DNA from: Cereibacter ovatus
GTDB taxonomy: Bacteria; Pseudomonadota; Alphaproteobacteria; Rhodobacterales; Rhodobacteraceae
Assembly (NCBI RefSeq): GCF_900207575.1
Contig: NZ_OAOQ01000001.1
Coordinates: 62,001 to 126,000 of the forward strand
Length of the DNA: 64,000 nucleotides
Direction of reading: 5' to 3'
In this document: piece by piece, positions 45,119-54,908 of the stretch
Layout: each line of letters begins with the position of its first letter
Position numbering within the stretch: the stretch's first letter is position 1
Program-made: the position numbers and the translations under genes
Notes under the pieces: generated by a model
Told to the model about the DNA's origin: nothing
Seen by the model: only the letters and a program-made list of their open reading frames with translations
Database searches by the model: none

Positions 45119-46096
45119 TCATGGGGCAAGCCGGGCCAGCGCCTGTGCGAACAGCTGTGGATCGACATTCCCGCCCGAGGCGACGCAGATCACCGCCTCG
45201 TCCTGAAACGCATCGGGGCGGAACAGCGCCGCCGCCAGCGCCACCGCGCCGCCCGGTTCCAGCACGATCTTCAGCCGCAGGAAGGCCAGCGCCATCGCCG
45301 CCATCGCCTCGTCGTCGCTGACGGCAAGGCCCGGGCCGCACAGCCGCGACAGGATCGGGAAGGTCAGGCGTCCCGGCTCTGGCGTCACGATGGCATCGCA
45401 GATCGACCCCGACAGCGCCGGGTTTCGCAGGATCTGCCCGGCGGCAAGGCTCTGGGCGGTGTCGTCGAACCCGTCGGGTTCCGCGGTGCGCACGCGCAGG
45501 CCGGGGGCTGTCGCCTCAAGTGCCAGCGCCACGCCTGCACTCAGCCCGCCGCCGCCGCAACAGACCAGCACATCCGCGCGGGTCACGCCCTGCTCTGCGG
45601 CCTGTTCGGCGATCTCCAGCCCCACGGTGCCCTGACCGGCGATCACCAGCGGATCGTCGAACGGCCGGATCAGCGTCAGGCCGCGTTCGGCGGCAAGCGC
45701 CGCGCCGATCGCGTCGCGGTCCTCGGTCATGCGGTCATAAAGCACCACGCTTGCCCCCAGTGCGCGGGTATTGTCGATCTTCAGCCTTGGCGCGTCGGCG
45801 GGCATCACGATCACCGCGGGCACGCCATGCAGACCGGCGGCATGGGCCACCCCTTGCGCATGATTGCCCGAGGAATAGGCGATCACCCCCCGCGCCCGTG
45901 TCGCGGGGTCCAGCGCCGACAGGGCCGACCACGCGCCGCGCGCCTTGAACGAGCCGGTGTGCTGAAGGCACTCGGCCTTGACCAGCACCCGACGTCCGGC
46001 GATCCGGTCCAGAAACACCGAGGACAGCAGCGGTGTCCGCCGCACATGGCCCTGAAGCCGCGCCGCCGCGGCCCGGATCATCGCGATATCGGTCAT
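45119..46096 (-). CDS. Threonine/serine dehydratase (PLP fold type II)
   Basis: 325 residues. The PLP lysine is in the canonical QHTGSFKARGAWSAL, the phosphate-binding Gly loop is VCCGGGGLSAGVALAL, and YSSGNHAQGVAHAAGLHGVP is the substrate Asn loop. These are features of catabolic threonine/serine dehydratases and of serine racemases; the length fits a single-domain enzyme without an ACT regulatory domain. It overlaps the upstream hydrolase gene by four bases (ATGA), so the two are co-translated. Exact substrate cannot be settled from sequence. Confidence 0.88.
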   Translation of the reverse strand: MTDIAMIRAAAARLQGHVRRTPLLSSVFLDRIAGRRVLVKAECLQHTGSFKARGAWSALSALDPATRARGVIAYSSGNHAQGVAHAAGLHGVPAVIVMPADAPRLKIDNTRALGASVVLYDRMTEDRDAIGAALAAERGLTLIRPFDDPLVIAGQGTVGLEIAEQAAEQGVTRADVLVCCGGGGLSAGVALALEATAPGLRVRTAEPDGFDDTAQSLAAGQILRNPALSGSICDAIVTPEPGRLTFPILSRLCGPGLAVSDDEAMAAMALAFLRLKIVLEPGGAVALAAALFRPDAFQDEAVICVASGGNVDPQLFAQALARLAP

Positions 46097-46917
46097 GCCA
46101 GCCGCCCCAGCCAGTCGCGGATCGCGACAAGGCTTTCGGGTTCGTCCAGAAACGGGATATGGGCGCGGCCCGGCACGTCGGCAAAGACCATGTCGGGGCG
46201 GCGGCGGCGCATCTCGGCGGCGGTTTCCTCTGACAACAGGTCCGAACTGGCCCCCCGGATCAAGGCCAGCGGCAGGTCCGCGCAGGCATCGAACAGCGGC
46301 CAGAGGTCCACAGGTTTGCCCTGAAACGCGGCAAGGAAGGCCCCGCGCAGGGCGGGATCATAGGTGATGCGCAGGCCCTCGGGCGTCTCGTGGTAATGCA
46401 GCCGCGCCTCGGCCAGCCAGCGGTCGGTCGGCACATCGGCAAAGCCGGTCATCAGCCGGGGCAGGGCGGTGGCCAGTTCCCGATGCGTGCGCGCGGTGGG
46501 ATTGCGGCCGACATAGTCAAAGATTCGCTCAAGCCCCGGGCGGTGGATTTCGGGGCCGACATCGTTCAGACACAGCCCCGCCACCCGGTCATGGGCCACC
46601 GCGGCCAGCATCATCCCGATCAGCCCCCCGCGCGAGGTGCCAAGGATCGCGGCCCTGCCCACCCCCAGATGGTCCAGAAGGTCCAGCGCATCGCGCGCCT
46701 CTTGCGGGACGGTGTAGCTGGCCGCCCCCGTCCAGTCCGAGGCGCCACGGCCGCGATAATCGGGCCGGATCAGCCGCACGCCGGCCAGATGCGGCGCAAC
46801 ATAATCGAAATCGCCGCCGGTGCGGGTCAGCCCCGGCAGGCAAAGCAGCGGCAGGCCCGCGCCTTCGTCGGTGAAGGCAAGGCGGGCGCCGTCGCTGGCG
46901 GTGAAGAACTGTGGCAT
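46093..46917 (-). CDS. Alpha/beta fold hydrolase
   Basis: 274 residues starting MPQFFTASDGARLAFTDEGA. The oxyanion region is LCLPGLTRTGGDFDYVAP, the nucleophile elbow LGTSRGGLIGMMLA and the catalytic His lies in VPGRAHIPFLDEP. The RPDYRGRGASDW segment is typical of haloperoxidase/epoxide-hydrolase-like family members. It is the first gene of the minus-strand run that ends with the MFS exporter, so the run's promoter should lie in 46918-47041, divergent to the ABC exporter. Confidence 0.85.
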   Translation of the reverse strand: MPQFFTASDGARLAFTDEGAGLPLLCLPGLTRTGGDFDYVAPHLAGVRLIRPDYRGRGASDWTGAASYTVPQEARDALDLLDHLGVGRAAILGTSRGGLIGMMLAAVAHDRVAGLCLNDVGPEIHRPGLERIFDYVGRNPTARTHRELATALPRLMTGFADVPTDRWLAEARLHYHETPEGLRITYDPALRGAFLAAFQGKPVDLWPLFDACADLPLALIRGASSDLLSEETAAEMRRRRPDMVFADVPGRAHIPFLDEPESLVAIRDWLGRLA

Positions 46918-47041
46918 GGGGCCTCGTATCGGGCTGTGCGCGGCGCGAGCGTTGCACAGCTTTGCGAAACGTTAAAGCCCGCGCTTGCCGGGCGGGCAGT
47001 CACGCCCTAAACCTCGCCCGACCAACAGGAGGACGGGACGC

Positions 47042-48829
47042 ATGGCACGAAAACCCACGACCCAGCTGGAGGATCGTCCCAAATCGAGACAGATGGGCGC
47101 GCTGCGGGGCCTTGTGCCGTTTCTGAAGCCCTATCGGTTGATGACGCTGGGTGCGCTGGGGGCGCTGGTGCTGACGGCGGTCATCAGTCTGATCCTGCCG
47201 GTGACGGTCCGCCGGGTGGTCGACGGCTTCATGGAGAACAACGCGGCCCTTCTGGACGAATATTTCGCCGCCGCGCTGATCATCGCCGCGGCGTTGGCGC
47301 TGGGAACCGGGCTTCGCTACTACCTTGTGACCCGTCTGGGCGAAAGGGTGGTGGCCGACATCCGCCGCGCGCTGTTCGACCGGATGATGGGGATGAGCCC
47401 CGCCTTCTTCGAACGCGTCATGACCGGCGAGGTGCTGTCGCGGCTGACCACGGACACCACGCTGATCCTGTCGGTGATCGGCTCGTCGATCTCGGTGGCG
47501 TTGCGAAATCTTCTCATCCTGATTGGCGGCTTGGTGCTGTTGCTGGTCACCTCGACCAAGCTGACGGGGCTTGTGCTTTTGATCGTGCCGATGGTGGTGG
47601 TGCCGATCGTGATCCTTGGGCGCAAGCTGCGCCGGCTGTCGCGCGAGAATCAGGACTGGATCGCGCAAAGTTCGGGCGACGCCTCCGAGGCGCTGCTGTC
47701 GGTGCAGACGGTGCAGGCCTTCACCCACGAAAGCCAGTCGCGGGCGCGCTTTGGCGATGTCACCGAACGGTCGTTCCTGTCGGCCAAGGAACGGATCGGG
47801 ACGCGGGCGATCATGACGGTGATCGTGATCTTTCTGGTGTTCACCGGCATCGTGGGCGTGCTGTGGGTGGGCGCGCGCGACGTGCGCGCCGGCGACATGA
47901 CGCCGGGCGAGATGGTGCAGTTCCTGATCTATGCCGTGATGGTCGCGGGATCGGTCGGCGCCCTGTCGGAAATCTGGAGCGAGCTTCAACGTGCCGCCGG
48001 TGCGACCGAACGGCTGAACGAATTGCTGACGGCTGACGATCCGGTGCGCGACCCGGCCCGCCCCGTGGCGCTGCCGCGGCCCGTCAAGGGCGAGATCGCG
48101 TTTCAGGACGTGCGCTTCCGCTATCCCGCCCGCCCCGAGGTTTCGGCGCTGGACGGGGTGGATCTGGTGGTGCGGCCCGGCGAGACGGTGGCGCTGGTCG
48201 GGCCTTCGGGCGCGGGCAAGACCACGATCCTTCAGCTGCTGCTGCGGTTCTACGATCCGCAGCATGGCGCGGTGAAGATCGATGGCATTGACCTGCGCGA
48301 CATGACGCGCGACGACTTTCGCCATGCCATCGCACTGGTGCCGCAAGACCCGGTGATCTTCGCGACCTCGGCGCGGGAAAACATCCGCTTCGGCCGGCCT
48401 GATGCAACCGATGCCGAGGTGGAACAGGCCGCCCGTGCCGCCGCCGCGCATGATTTCCTGAGCGTGCTGCCGCAGGGCTATGACACCTATGTGGGCGAAC
48501 GCGGCGTGATGCTGTCGGGCGGGCAGAAGCAGCGCGTGGCACTGGCCCGTGCGATCCTGCGCGATGCCAAGATCCTGCTGCTGGACGAGGCGACCTCGGC
48601 GCTGGATGCGGAAAGCGAACGTGCGGTGCAGACCGCGGTCGAGGCGATGGCGCATCACCGCACCACGCTGGTGGTGGCGCACCGGCTGGCCACGGTAAAG
48701 CGCGCCGACCGGATCGTGGTGTTCGATCAGGGGCGGATCGTCGCCACCGGCACCCATGAGGCGCTGGTGGCCGAGGGTGGGCTTTATGCGCGGCTTGCGC
48801 GGCTTCAGTTCACCGACGGGCAGATCTGA
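47042..48829 (+). CDS. ABC exporter, fused membrane and ATPase domains (MsbA/LmrA-like)
   Basis: 595 residues from MARKPTTQLEDRPKSRQMGA, with AGGAGG upstream. A six-helix transmembrane domain (residues ~30-310) precedes an ATPase domain with Walker A GPSGAGKTT, Q-loop ALVPQDPVIF, signature LSGGQKQR and Walker B ILLLDEATSALD. It acts as a homodimer or heterodimer in the inner membrane. Family members flip lipids or export drugs or peptides; no cargo gene is adjacent, so the substrate is open. It diverges from the hydrolase run. Confidence 0.92.
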   Translation: MARKPTTQLEDRPKSRQMGALRGLVPFLKPYRLMTLGALGALVLTAVISLILPVTVRRVVDGFMENNAALLDEYFAAALIIAAALALGTGLRYYLVTRLGERVVADIRRALFDRMMGMSPAFFERVMTGEVLSRLTTDTTLILSVIGSSISVALRNLLILIGGLVLLLVTSTKLTGLVLLIVPMVVVPIVILGRKLRRLSRENQDWIAQSSGDASEALLSVQTVQAFTHESQSRARFGDVTERSFLSAKERIGTRAIMTVIVIFLVFTGIVGVLWVGARDVRAGDMTPGEMVQFLIYAVMVAGSVGALSEIWSELQRAAGATERLNELLTADDPVRDPARPVALPRPVKGEIAFQDVRFRYPARPEVSALDGVDLVVRPGETVALVGPSGAGKTTILQLLLRFYDPQHGAVKIDGIDLRDMTRDDFRHAIALVPQDPVIFATSARENIRFGRPDATDAEVEQAARAAAAHDFLSVLPQGYDTYVGERGVMLSGGQKQRVALARAILRDAKILLLDEATSALDAESERAVQTAVEAMAHHRTTLVVAHRLATVKRADRIVVFDQGRIVATGTHEALVAEGGLYARLARLQFTDGQI

Positions 48830-48947
48830 TCGGATCGGTCCTGACGTTGCGTTTGTTGCGGCGGGCCGGCTTGCTGTCCGCGACAAAAGCGACCATCGTT
48901 TTCCCAAATAAGGGGCCCCCGGCAAACGTGGGCCGGGAGGAGGAAAG

Positions 48948-50837
48948 ATGGGTAGCTTTGCCAACGCCGCCGATCTGCGCGCGATCGAGGCCGAAGGCGC
49001 ATGGGCGGAACTTGACGTTGCGCGCACCATGCACCGTTTTCTGGACCGCGCCGCCGCAGCCCATGGCGATCGGCCCGCGGTCACGTTCCAGTTGCTGTCG
49101 GCGCCGAAAAGCCGGGCCGAGACGCTGACATGGGGCGATCTGCACCGCAAGGTGACACAGGCCGCGAATCTGTTTCGCAGCCTTGGCGTCGGGCCGCGGG
49201 ATGTGGTGGCCTTTGTGCTGCCGAATACGACCGAGACGGTGGTGACGCTTCTGGGCGGTGCGGTGGCGGGGATCGTGAATCCGATCAACCCCTTGCTGGA
49301 GGCTGACCAGATCGCCGCCATCCTGCGCGAGACGCGGGCGAAGGTGGTGGTGACGCTGCGCGCCTTCCCCAAGACCGATGTGGCGCAGAAGGTGTCCTTG
49401 GCGCTGTGCAATGCGCCTTCGGTGAAAACCGTGCTCGAGGTGGATCTGCTGCGCTATCTCGGGCCGCCGAAAAGCCTGATCGTGCCGCTGATCCGGCCGA
49501 AGAACCCGGTGCGCCACAGCGCCCGTGTGCTGTCCTTTGCTGCCGAGATCGCGAAACAGCCCGAACGGCTGGGCTTTCCTGACCCCGAGGAGGATCGCGT
49601 GGCGGCGTTCTTCCATACCGGGGGCACCACGGGGATGCCGAAGGTCGCCCAGCACAAGGTGTCGGGGATGGTCTACAACGGCTGGTGCGGCAAGCGGCTG
49701 CTGTTCCAGCCCACCGATACGGTGATGTGTCCGTTGCCGCTGTTCCATGTCTTTGCGGCCTATCCGATCCTGATGTCGATGATCGCATCGGGCTCGCATG
49801 TGGTGTTTCCGACGCCTGCGGGTTACCGCGGCGAGGGGGTGTTCGACAATCTGTGGAAGCTGATCGAACGCTGGCGTTGCACCTATCTGGTGACGGTGCC
49901 GACGGCGCTGGCGGCACTGATGCAGCGGCCGCTGGATGCCGATGTCAGTTCGCTGCGCGGGGCGTTTTCGGGCTCGGCCCCGCTGCCGGTAGAGTTGTTC
50001 AACCGCTTCGAGAAAGCGACAGGGGTGCAGATCGTCGAGGGCTATGGGCTGACGGAATGCACCTGTCTTGTGTCGGTCAATCCGCCCGACGGCGCGAAAA
50101 AGATCGGATCGGTCGGGCTGCCGTTTCCCCATACCCATGTCCGCATCCTGCATTCCAACGGCGCGGGGCAGGTGACGCGGGAATGTGGCGTGGATGAGGT
50201 GGGCGAGATCTGCGTGGCCAATCCGGGGGTGTTCGAGGGCTCGACCTATACCGAAGAGGACAAGAACCATGGCCTGTTCGCCGAGGATCGCTATCTGCGA
50301 ACGGGCGATCTGGGGCGGATCGATGCCGAGGGCTACCTGTTCATCACCGGGCGGGCCAAGGATCTGATCATCCGGGGCGGCCATAACATCGATCCCGCCG
50401 AGATCGAGGATGCGCTGATGAGCCATCCGGCGGTCAGCTTCGTTGGCGCCATCGGCCAGCCCGACGCTTTCGCTGGCGAACTGCCCTGCGCCTATGTGGA
50501 ACTGGTGCAGGGGGCTGAGGTCACGCCGGCCGAATTGCTGGACCATGCCCGCGCCCGTATCCACGAACGCGCGGCGGTGCCCAAGCATGTCGAGATCCTG
50601 CCGGAACTGCCCAAGACCGCGGTGGGCAAGGTGTTCAAGCCCGACCTGCGCCGCCGCGCCATTGCGCGGGTCTATGACCGCGCGCTGGAGGAGGCCGGGA
50701 TCGAGGCGCGGGTGGTCGATGTGGTCGAGGACCGCACGCGTGGCCTTGTGGCGCGGCTGGAGCGGGTGGGGCAGGTCGACGAGGAGAAGCTGGCCCATGT
50801 GCTGGGGGAATATACCCGGCCGTGGGACTGGGTGTGA
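48948..50837 (+). CDS. Acyl-CoA synthetase (AMP-forming)
   Basis: 629 residues from MGSFANAADLRAIEAEGAWA, preceded by GGAGGAGG. Motifs of the ANL superfamily are present: the AMP-binding loop HTGGTTGMPKVAQHK, EGYGLTECTCLVSVNPP, the hinge-region YLRTGDLGRID and the late catalytic Lys region KTAVGKVFKP. It activates a carboxylate, probably a fatty acid, to its acyl-CoA through an acyl-AMP. It is followed within ten bases by the hairpin element that may end its transcript. Confidence 0.92.
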   Translation: MGSFANAADLRAIEAEGAWAELDVARTMHRFLDRAAAAHGDRPAVTFQLLSAPKSRAETLTWGDLHRKVTQAANLFRSLGVGPRDVVAFVLPNTTETVVTLLGGAVAGIVNPINPLLEADQIAAILRETRAKVVVTLRAFPKTDVAQKVSLALCNAPSVKTVLEVDLLRYLGPPKSLIVPLIRPKNPVRHSARVLSFAAEIAKQPERLGFPDPEEDRVAAFFHTGGTTGMPKVAQHKVSGMVYNGWCGKRLLFQPTDTVMCPLPLFHVFAAYPILMSMIASGSHVVFPTPAGYRGEGVFDNLWKLIERWRCTYLVTVPTALAALMQRPLDADVSSLRGAFSGSAPLPVELFNRFEKATGVQIVEGYGLTECTCLVSVNPPDGAKKIGSVGLPFPHTHVRILHSNGAGQVTRECGVDEVGEICVANPGVFEGSTYTEEDKNHGLFAEDRYLRTGDLGRIDAEGYLFITGRAKDLIIRGGHNIDPAEIEDALMSHPAVSFVGAIGQPDAFAGELPCAYVELVQGAEVTPAELLDHARARIHERAAVPKHVEILPELPKTAVGKVFKPDLRRRAIARVYDRALEEAGIEARVVDVVEDRTRGLVARLERVGQVDEEKLAHVLGEYTRPWDWV

Positions 50838-50845
50838 GCGTTGCA

Positions 50846-50895
50846 GCGGGGGCTGTCTGCCCCCGCACCCCCGAGGATATTTCAGCCAGAATGAA
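50846..50895 (+). repeat. Dispersed intergenic hairpin element, copy 2
   Basis: Perfect 8-bp stem GCGGGGGC/GCCCCCGC (50846-50866) with a TGTCT loop, then ACCCC, GAGGATATTT and GCCAGAATGAA. It directly follows the acyl-CoA synthetase stop, a natural position for a transcription terminator. Confidence 0.75.
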
Positions 50896-50929
50896 GGGGG
50901 CATTGAGATGACGGGTCATGTCACGGCCG

Positions 50930-50962
50930 GCGCGCCCCCGGGGAGACTTGAGCCAGAATGAG
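50930..50962 (+). repeat. Degraded copy of the hairpin element
   Basis: A partial copy 35 bases downstream of copy 2. It keeps a GC-rich segment and GAGCCAGAATGAG, but lacks the perfect stem and the ATATTT core. It suggests local duplication or decay of the element. Confidence 0.5.
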
Positions 50963-50988
50963 GGGGTGCGGCCGCGTGGTCTGGTGGG

Positions 50989-51426
50989 TCAGCTTTCGAG
51001 CCAGATCGTCACCGGGCCGTCGTTCACGAGGCTGACCTGCATGTCGGCGCCGAAGCGGCCGTTGGCGGTGGGGATGCCGTGGCTCTGCATTCGGGTGGTG
51101 AAGTGGTGGTAGAGCCGTTCGCCTTCGTCTGGCGGGGCGGCGGTCGAGAAGCCGGGGCGGTTGCCGCGGCTGGTGTCGGCGGCCAGTGTGAACTGGCTGA
51201 CGATGAGGGCGGTGCCGCCGATGTCGGTCAGCGAGCGGTTCATCTTGCCGTTCTCGTCCTTGAAGATGCGCAGTTTTGCGATCTTTGTGGCCAGCGTGTC
51301 GGCATGTGGTTCGCTGTCGCCCTGCATGGCGCAGACGAGGATCACGAGGCCGGGGCCGATTTGGCCCAGGGTTTCGCCGTCGACGCTGACCGAAGCCTGG
51401 CTGACGCGCTGGACAAGGGCGCGCAT
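50989..51426 (-). CDS. dtd: D-aminoacyl-tRNA deacylase
   Basis: 145 residues starting [20 protein letters not shown]. The two hallmark DTD motifs are present: SQFTLAAD in the middle and NDGPVT near the end ([13 protein letters not shown]). The enzyme clears D-amino acids from mischarged tRNAs in the cytosol. Its ATG overlaps the stop of the sugar kinase gene by one base (TGATG), so it is the distal gene of that operon. Confidence 0.95.
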   Translation of the reverse strand: MRALVQRVSQASVSVDGETLGQIGPGLVILVCAMQGDSEPHADTLATKIAKLRIFKDENGKMNRSLTDIGGTALIVSQFTLAADTSRGNRPGFSTAAPPDEGERLYHHFTTRMQSHGIPTANGRFGADMQVSLVNDGPVTIWLES

Positions 51427-52346
51427 CAGAGTTCGTCCGCCCAGGGCGGGTTGGCGCCGGGGCGCGAGACGGTGATCGCGGCGGCGCGGGTGCCGAGCGA
51501 GAGGGCGGTGTCGAGGGTTTCGGGCGGCAGGGTGGCGACGGCGGCTTTGGACAGGGCGCCGGTTTCGTGCAGGGCGGCGAGGACGCCGGCGTTGAAGGTG
51601 TCGCCTGCGCCCACGGTATCGGCCACCTCGACCGGGGTGGTGGCGCAGAAGCGGTCATGCGTGGCGGTGATCGCGCGGGCGCCTTTCGCGCCTTCGGTGA
51701 TGAACACGAGTTTTGGCCCGCGGGCGAGGATCGTGCGGGCGAGGGCTGTCGCCTCGCCCTTGCCTTCCAGCCAGTGCAGGTCTTCGTCTGACAGTTTCAC
51801 GATATCGGCCAGCGCGATCATCCGGCCGATCCGGGCACGGTAGGTGGCTTCGTCGCGGATGAAGCCGGGGCGGATGTTGGGGTCGATCATCATGACGCGG
51901 CGCGGAGCCTCGCGTGTCATCAGGGCTTCATAGCTGGCGGCTGCCGGTTCGTTCACCAGCGAGATGCCGCCGAAGAACAGGGTCGTGATCTGATCGGGCA
52001 GCGCGGGCAGGTCGGCCGTCGACAGCAGGCGGCCGGCGGTGTTCTCGTCATAGAAGGCATAGGTGGCCTGACCGTTCACCAGCCGGACGAAGGCCAGTGT
52101 GGTGGGGCGGTCCGAGCGGGCGCAGAGCGTGGTATCGACCTGGCTTGCGGTCAGCGTATCGGCCAGTTGCGTGCCGAACAGGTCGGTCGAGATGCCCGAG
52201 AAGAAGCCCGCCGGCGCCCCTATCCGCCCCAGCGCGATGGCGGTGTTGAACACCGCGCCGCCCGCATAGGGCGCGAAGGCATGTTCGCCCGCCGTGCTTT
52301 CGCGGGGCAGCATGTCGATCAGGGCTTCGCCGCAGCAGAGGATCAT
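51426..52346 (-). CDS. PfkB family carbohydrate kinase (fructokinase-like)
   Basis: 306 residues from [20 protein letters not shown], preceded by GGAGACC; a longer in-frame reading is less likely. The PfkB signature with the catalytic Asp is [17 protein letters not shown], and the N-terminal [19 protein letters not shown] is the sugar-binding signature 1 region. It phosphorylates a sugar, most likely fructose, with ATP. It overlaps dtd and lies 13 bases downstream of purC, suggesting one transcript. Confidence 0.87.
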   Translation of the reverse strand: MILCCGEALIDMLPRESTAGEHAFAPYAGGAVFNTAIALGRIGAPAGFFSGISTDLFGTQLADTLTASQVDTTLCARSDRPTTLAFVRLVNGQATYAFYDENTAGRLLSTADLPALPDQITTLFFGGISLVNEPAAASYEALMTREAPRRVMMIDPNIRPGFIRDEATYRARIGRMIALADIVKLSDEDLHWLEGKGEATALARTILARGPKLVFITEGAKGARAITATHDRFCATTPVEVADTVGAGDTFNAGVLAALHETGALSKAAVATLPPETLDTALSLGTRAAAITVSRPGANPPWADEL

Positions 52347-52359
52347 CGCGGTCTCCGGG

Positions 52360-53319
52360 TCAGCGGGTGAAATAGGGGGCGAGGTTGGCACGCACCCGCG
52401 CCAGCGGCGTTTCGCCCGACAGGTCGGGTTCGAAGCGGCGGCCGGTGATGGTTTCGTAGGCTTCGATATAGACGGCCGAGGTTTGGGCGATCATCTCGGG
52501 CGGGATCTCGGGGATGTCGTCGTGGTAGGGGTCGCAGCGCGACGCGACCCAGGCGCGGATCACGTCCTTATCGAAGGATGGCGGGCGTGTGCCATCGCGG
52601 AACGCCTGGTCATACCCCGAGGCGATCCAGTAGCGGCTGGAATCGGGGGTGTGGATTTCATCCGCGATCAGGATGTTTCCGGCCTCGTCAGTGCCGAATT
52701 CGTATTTGGTGTCGACAAGGATCAGGCCGCGTTCGGCCGCCATCTGCTGGCCGCGGGCAAAAAGCGCCAGCGCCTTGGCGGACACCTCGTCCCATTGCGC
52801 CTGTGTCAGCAGGCCCTGTGTCACGATCTCCTGTGCGGTCAGCGGCTCGTCATGGCCGCCGTCGAAGGCTTTCGAGGTGGGGGTGATGATCGGCTGCGGC
52901 AGGGCTTCGTTGTCGCGCAGCCCGTCGGGCAGGCGGTGGCCATACATCTCGCGCTGGCCCTGCTTGTAAAGCGTCAGGACCGAGGTGCCGGTGGTGCCGG
53001 CCAGATAGCCGCGCACCACGACCTCGACCGGCAGGATCGTCAGCCGCTTGCCGATCACCACATTCGGGTCGGGATAGGCCAGCACATGGTTCGGGCAGAT
53101 GTCGGCCGTCGCGTCGAACCAGAAGCGGGCGGTCTGGGTCAGCACCTGTCCCTTCCATGGGATTGCGGCCAGGATACGGTCAAAGGCCGAGATCCGGTCG
53201 GACGAGATCAGGATACGCCGCCCGTCGGGCAGGTCATAGCAATCGCGGACCTTGCCGTAATAGGGGTTCGGAAGTTCGGGGATATGCGCATCGGGAAGAA
53301 TGCGGGAAAGGTCGGGCAT
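52360..53319 (-). CDS. purC: Phosphoribosylaminoimidazole-succinocarboxamide synthase
   Basis: 319 residues. SAICAR synthase motifs: [20 protein letters not shown] at the nucleotide-binding N-terminus, the signature [14 protein letters not shown], and [22 protein letters not shown] with metal/substrate acids. It ligates aspartate to CAIR in purine synthesis. The chain is longer than the ~237-residue enterobacterial enzyme and resembles the longer yeast Ade1-type proteins, so this could be a second, long-type purC. It is upstream of the kinase and dtd genes. Confidence 0.93.
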   Translation of the reverse strand: MPDLSRILPDAHIPELPNPYYGKVRDCYDLPDGRRILISSDRISAFDRILAAIPWKGQVLTQTARFWFDATADICPNHVLAYPDPNVVIGKRLTILPVEVVVRGYLAGTTGTSVLTLYKQGQREMYGHRLPDGLRDNEALPQPIITPTSKAFDGGHDEPLTAQEIVTQGLLTQAQWDEVSAKALALFARGQQMAAERGLILVDTKYEFGTDEAGNILIADEIHTPDSSRYWIASGYDQAFRDGTRPPSFDKDVIRAWVASRCDPYHDDIPEIPPEMIAQTSAVYIEAYETITGRRFEPDLSGETPLARVRANLAPYFTR

Positions 53320-53370
53320 CGGGGGCTCCGCTGACAGGTGCGGGTTCTATCGGGCCGGGGGGCGGGTCTG

Positions 53371-53808
53371 TCAACCGGCGAGCGTGTGGAACCCCGCCGC
53401 AAGTGCGGCGTAGCGCCCGGCCTTGCCGATGCCCACAAGGATCAGGAACGGCCAGAACCCCACCCGCAGCGCGCCTGCCGCCACTGTCAGCGGATCGCCC
53501 ACCACCGGCACCCATGCCAGCAGCAGTGACCACAGGCCATGGCGGCGATACCAGCGTTCCGCCCTTTCCAGCGCCCCGGCCGAGACCGGAAACCAGCGCC
53601 GATCGCGCCAGCGCATCAGGAACCGCCCCAGCGCCCAGTTCACCAAAGAGCCGGCAAGGTTCGCCGCCGCCGCCACCGCCACCAGTGGCGCCGCGGCATG
53701 GCCCGTGGTCAGTTGCGCCAAGAGCAGCGCCTCGGACGAGCCCGGCAGCAGCGTGGCCGAGGTGAAGGCACTGGCGGCCAAAAGCGCAAGCGTGGCGGGA
53801 TCGGCCAC
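53371..53808 (-). CDS. YqaA/DedA-like SNARE-associated family membrane protein
   Basis: 145 residues, highly hydrophobic. MADPATLALLAASAFTSATL starts a first membrane segment, AANLAGSLVNWALGRFLMRW carries the conserved G-x-x-x-N-W-x-x-G pattern of the YqaA branch, and WVPVVGDPLTVAAGALRV is the re-entrant loop with the family P-x-x-G-D-P motif. These proteins are inner-membrane, DedA-related transporters of unknown substrate (lipid flipping is known for related DedA proteins). The start codon follows the preceding gene's stop directly. Confidence 0.85.
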   Translation of the reverse strand: MADPATLALLAASAFTSATLLPGSSEALLLAQLTTGHAAAPLVAVAAAANLAGSLVNWALGRFLMRWRDRRWFPVSAGALERAERWYRRHGLWSLLLAWVPVVGDPLTVAAGALRVGFWPFLILVGIGKAGRYAALAAGFHTLAG

Positions 53809-54906
53809 TCAGCGGCCCTGCGCGACATAGGCCGCGGCGGCCGCCAGCAGCAGCGCCAGAACCACGGCAAAGGCGATCTTCCAGACCGACCACGGCCGTT
53901 CGCCCTGCACGCGGCCGGTCTGGCCGTTCACCACAAAGCGGTAGCTTTTGCCGTTGTAGCGGTAGGCGGCAGTCCAGACCGGCAAGAGGATGTGTTTGAA
54001 CGTCTCATCCGACCAGTCGGTGTCGATCGCCGTGATGCGCTGTTCATCGCCGCCGATGTCGCGGGCCACGTCGCCCCGGATCGTCTGCGCCATGACCTCT
54101 TTTGCGCGTCCCCAGCCTTCGGCAAGGCCGACGGTGTAGCCTTCGGCCGCGAATCCGGCAAGGAAATCGGCGCGATAGGGGGCCAGTGCTGACAGATCCC
54201 ACGGCGCCAGCGCCTCGGTATAGCTGCGCGGCAGACTGGCCGAGGCCATCACCAGCACGTCATTGAACGCCCGTGCGACGCGGCCCGAAACCGAAGTCCA
54301 GCGGATGTGGCGGACCTGTTCGGTGCGCTGGTGTGGCTTGCCGTCAACCATCACCGTCACGGTGCGGCTGGTGTAATAGGCATCGCCCCGCTGGCCGGAA
54401 TAGCGGCTGCGGGTGGCGGTGTCGAACGTCCAGTAGGGGACATAGATCCCGGTCAGCGCGCGGCCCTTGCGGGCATAGGCGCGCAGTCCGTTCGGCGCGA
54501 ACCACAGCCGGCCCAGCCAGCCCACCATTGCCGCGCGGGCCTCGCGTTCGGTCAGGCGGAACGGGATCACCGCCTGCGGCTTGATCAGCCGGCTTTCCCC
54601 GGTGCCGGCCACCACGGGCGTGTCGCAGAACGGGCAGCGCGTGGCATGGGTGGCGTCGCGGAACTCGACCAGTGCGCCGCAGGACGGGCAGGGCGTGGTG
54701 CGGATCTGTTCGGCCGCGGCGGCCGGCAGGGCGCCTGTCAGCGCCGGGCGCAACGGCAATTCGCCCAAGGCCTGCGGGTGGCCGGGGCTGGCGTCGGGGA
54801 TCGCCTGCTCATGGCCGCAATGATCGCAGGCCAGATGGCTCTGGCCGGGGGCGAAGCGAAGGTCGGCGCCGCAGGCGTCGCAGGGCCAGTGCCGGATCTC
54901 GGACAA
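53809..54906 (-). CDS. TFIIB-type zinc ribbon membrane protein (YdjG-like)
   Basis: About 365 residues from a TTG start (SEIRHWPCDACGADLRF), two bases after the SPFH gene stop; no ATG fits. Two zinc ribbons lie at the N-terminus (WPCDACGADLRF...LACDHCG and TTPCPSCGALVEF...TRCPFCD), a long conserved domain with YVPYWTFDTATRSRYSG follows, and one C-terminal helix (VVLALLLAAAAAYVA) anchors it. Annotations often call this family primosomal-protein-like, but no helicase motif is visible. B. subtilis YdjG has a similar zinc ribbon beside an SPFH gene, so membrane-stress scaffolding is inferred. Confidence 0.82.
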   Translation of the reverse strand: MSEIRHWPCDACGADLRFAPGQSHLACDHCGHEQAIPDASPGHPQALGELPLRPALTGALPAAAAEQIRTTPCPSCGALVEFRDATHATRCPFCDTPVVAGTGESRLIKPQAVIPFRLTEREARAAMVGWLGRLWFAPNGLRAYARKGRALTGIYVPYWTFDTATRSRYSGQRGDAYYTSRTVTVMVDGKPHQRTEQVRHIRWTSVSGRVARAFNDVLVMASASLPRSYTEALAPWDLSALAPYRADFLAGFAAEGYTVGLAEGWGRAKEVMAQTIRGDVARDIGGDEQRITAIDTDWSDETFKHILLPVWTAAYRYNGKSYRFVVNGQTGRVQGERPWSVWKIAFAVVLALLLAAAAAYVAQGR

Positions 54907-54908
54907 GG

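Noticed and set aside
53809..54906. Primosomal helicase (PriA-like) label for the zinc ribbon protein
   Set aside because: No Walker motifs or helicase domain are visible; only zinc ribbons, a conserved beta-rich domain and a C-terminal helix.
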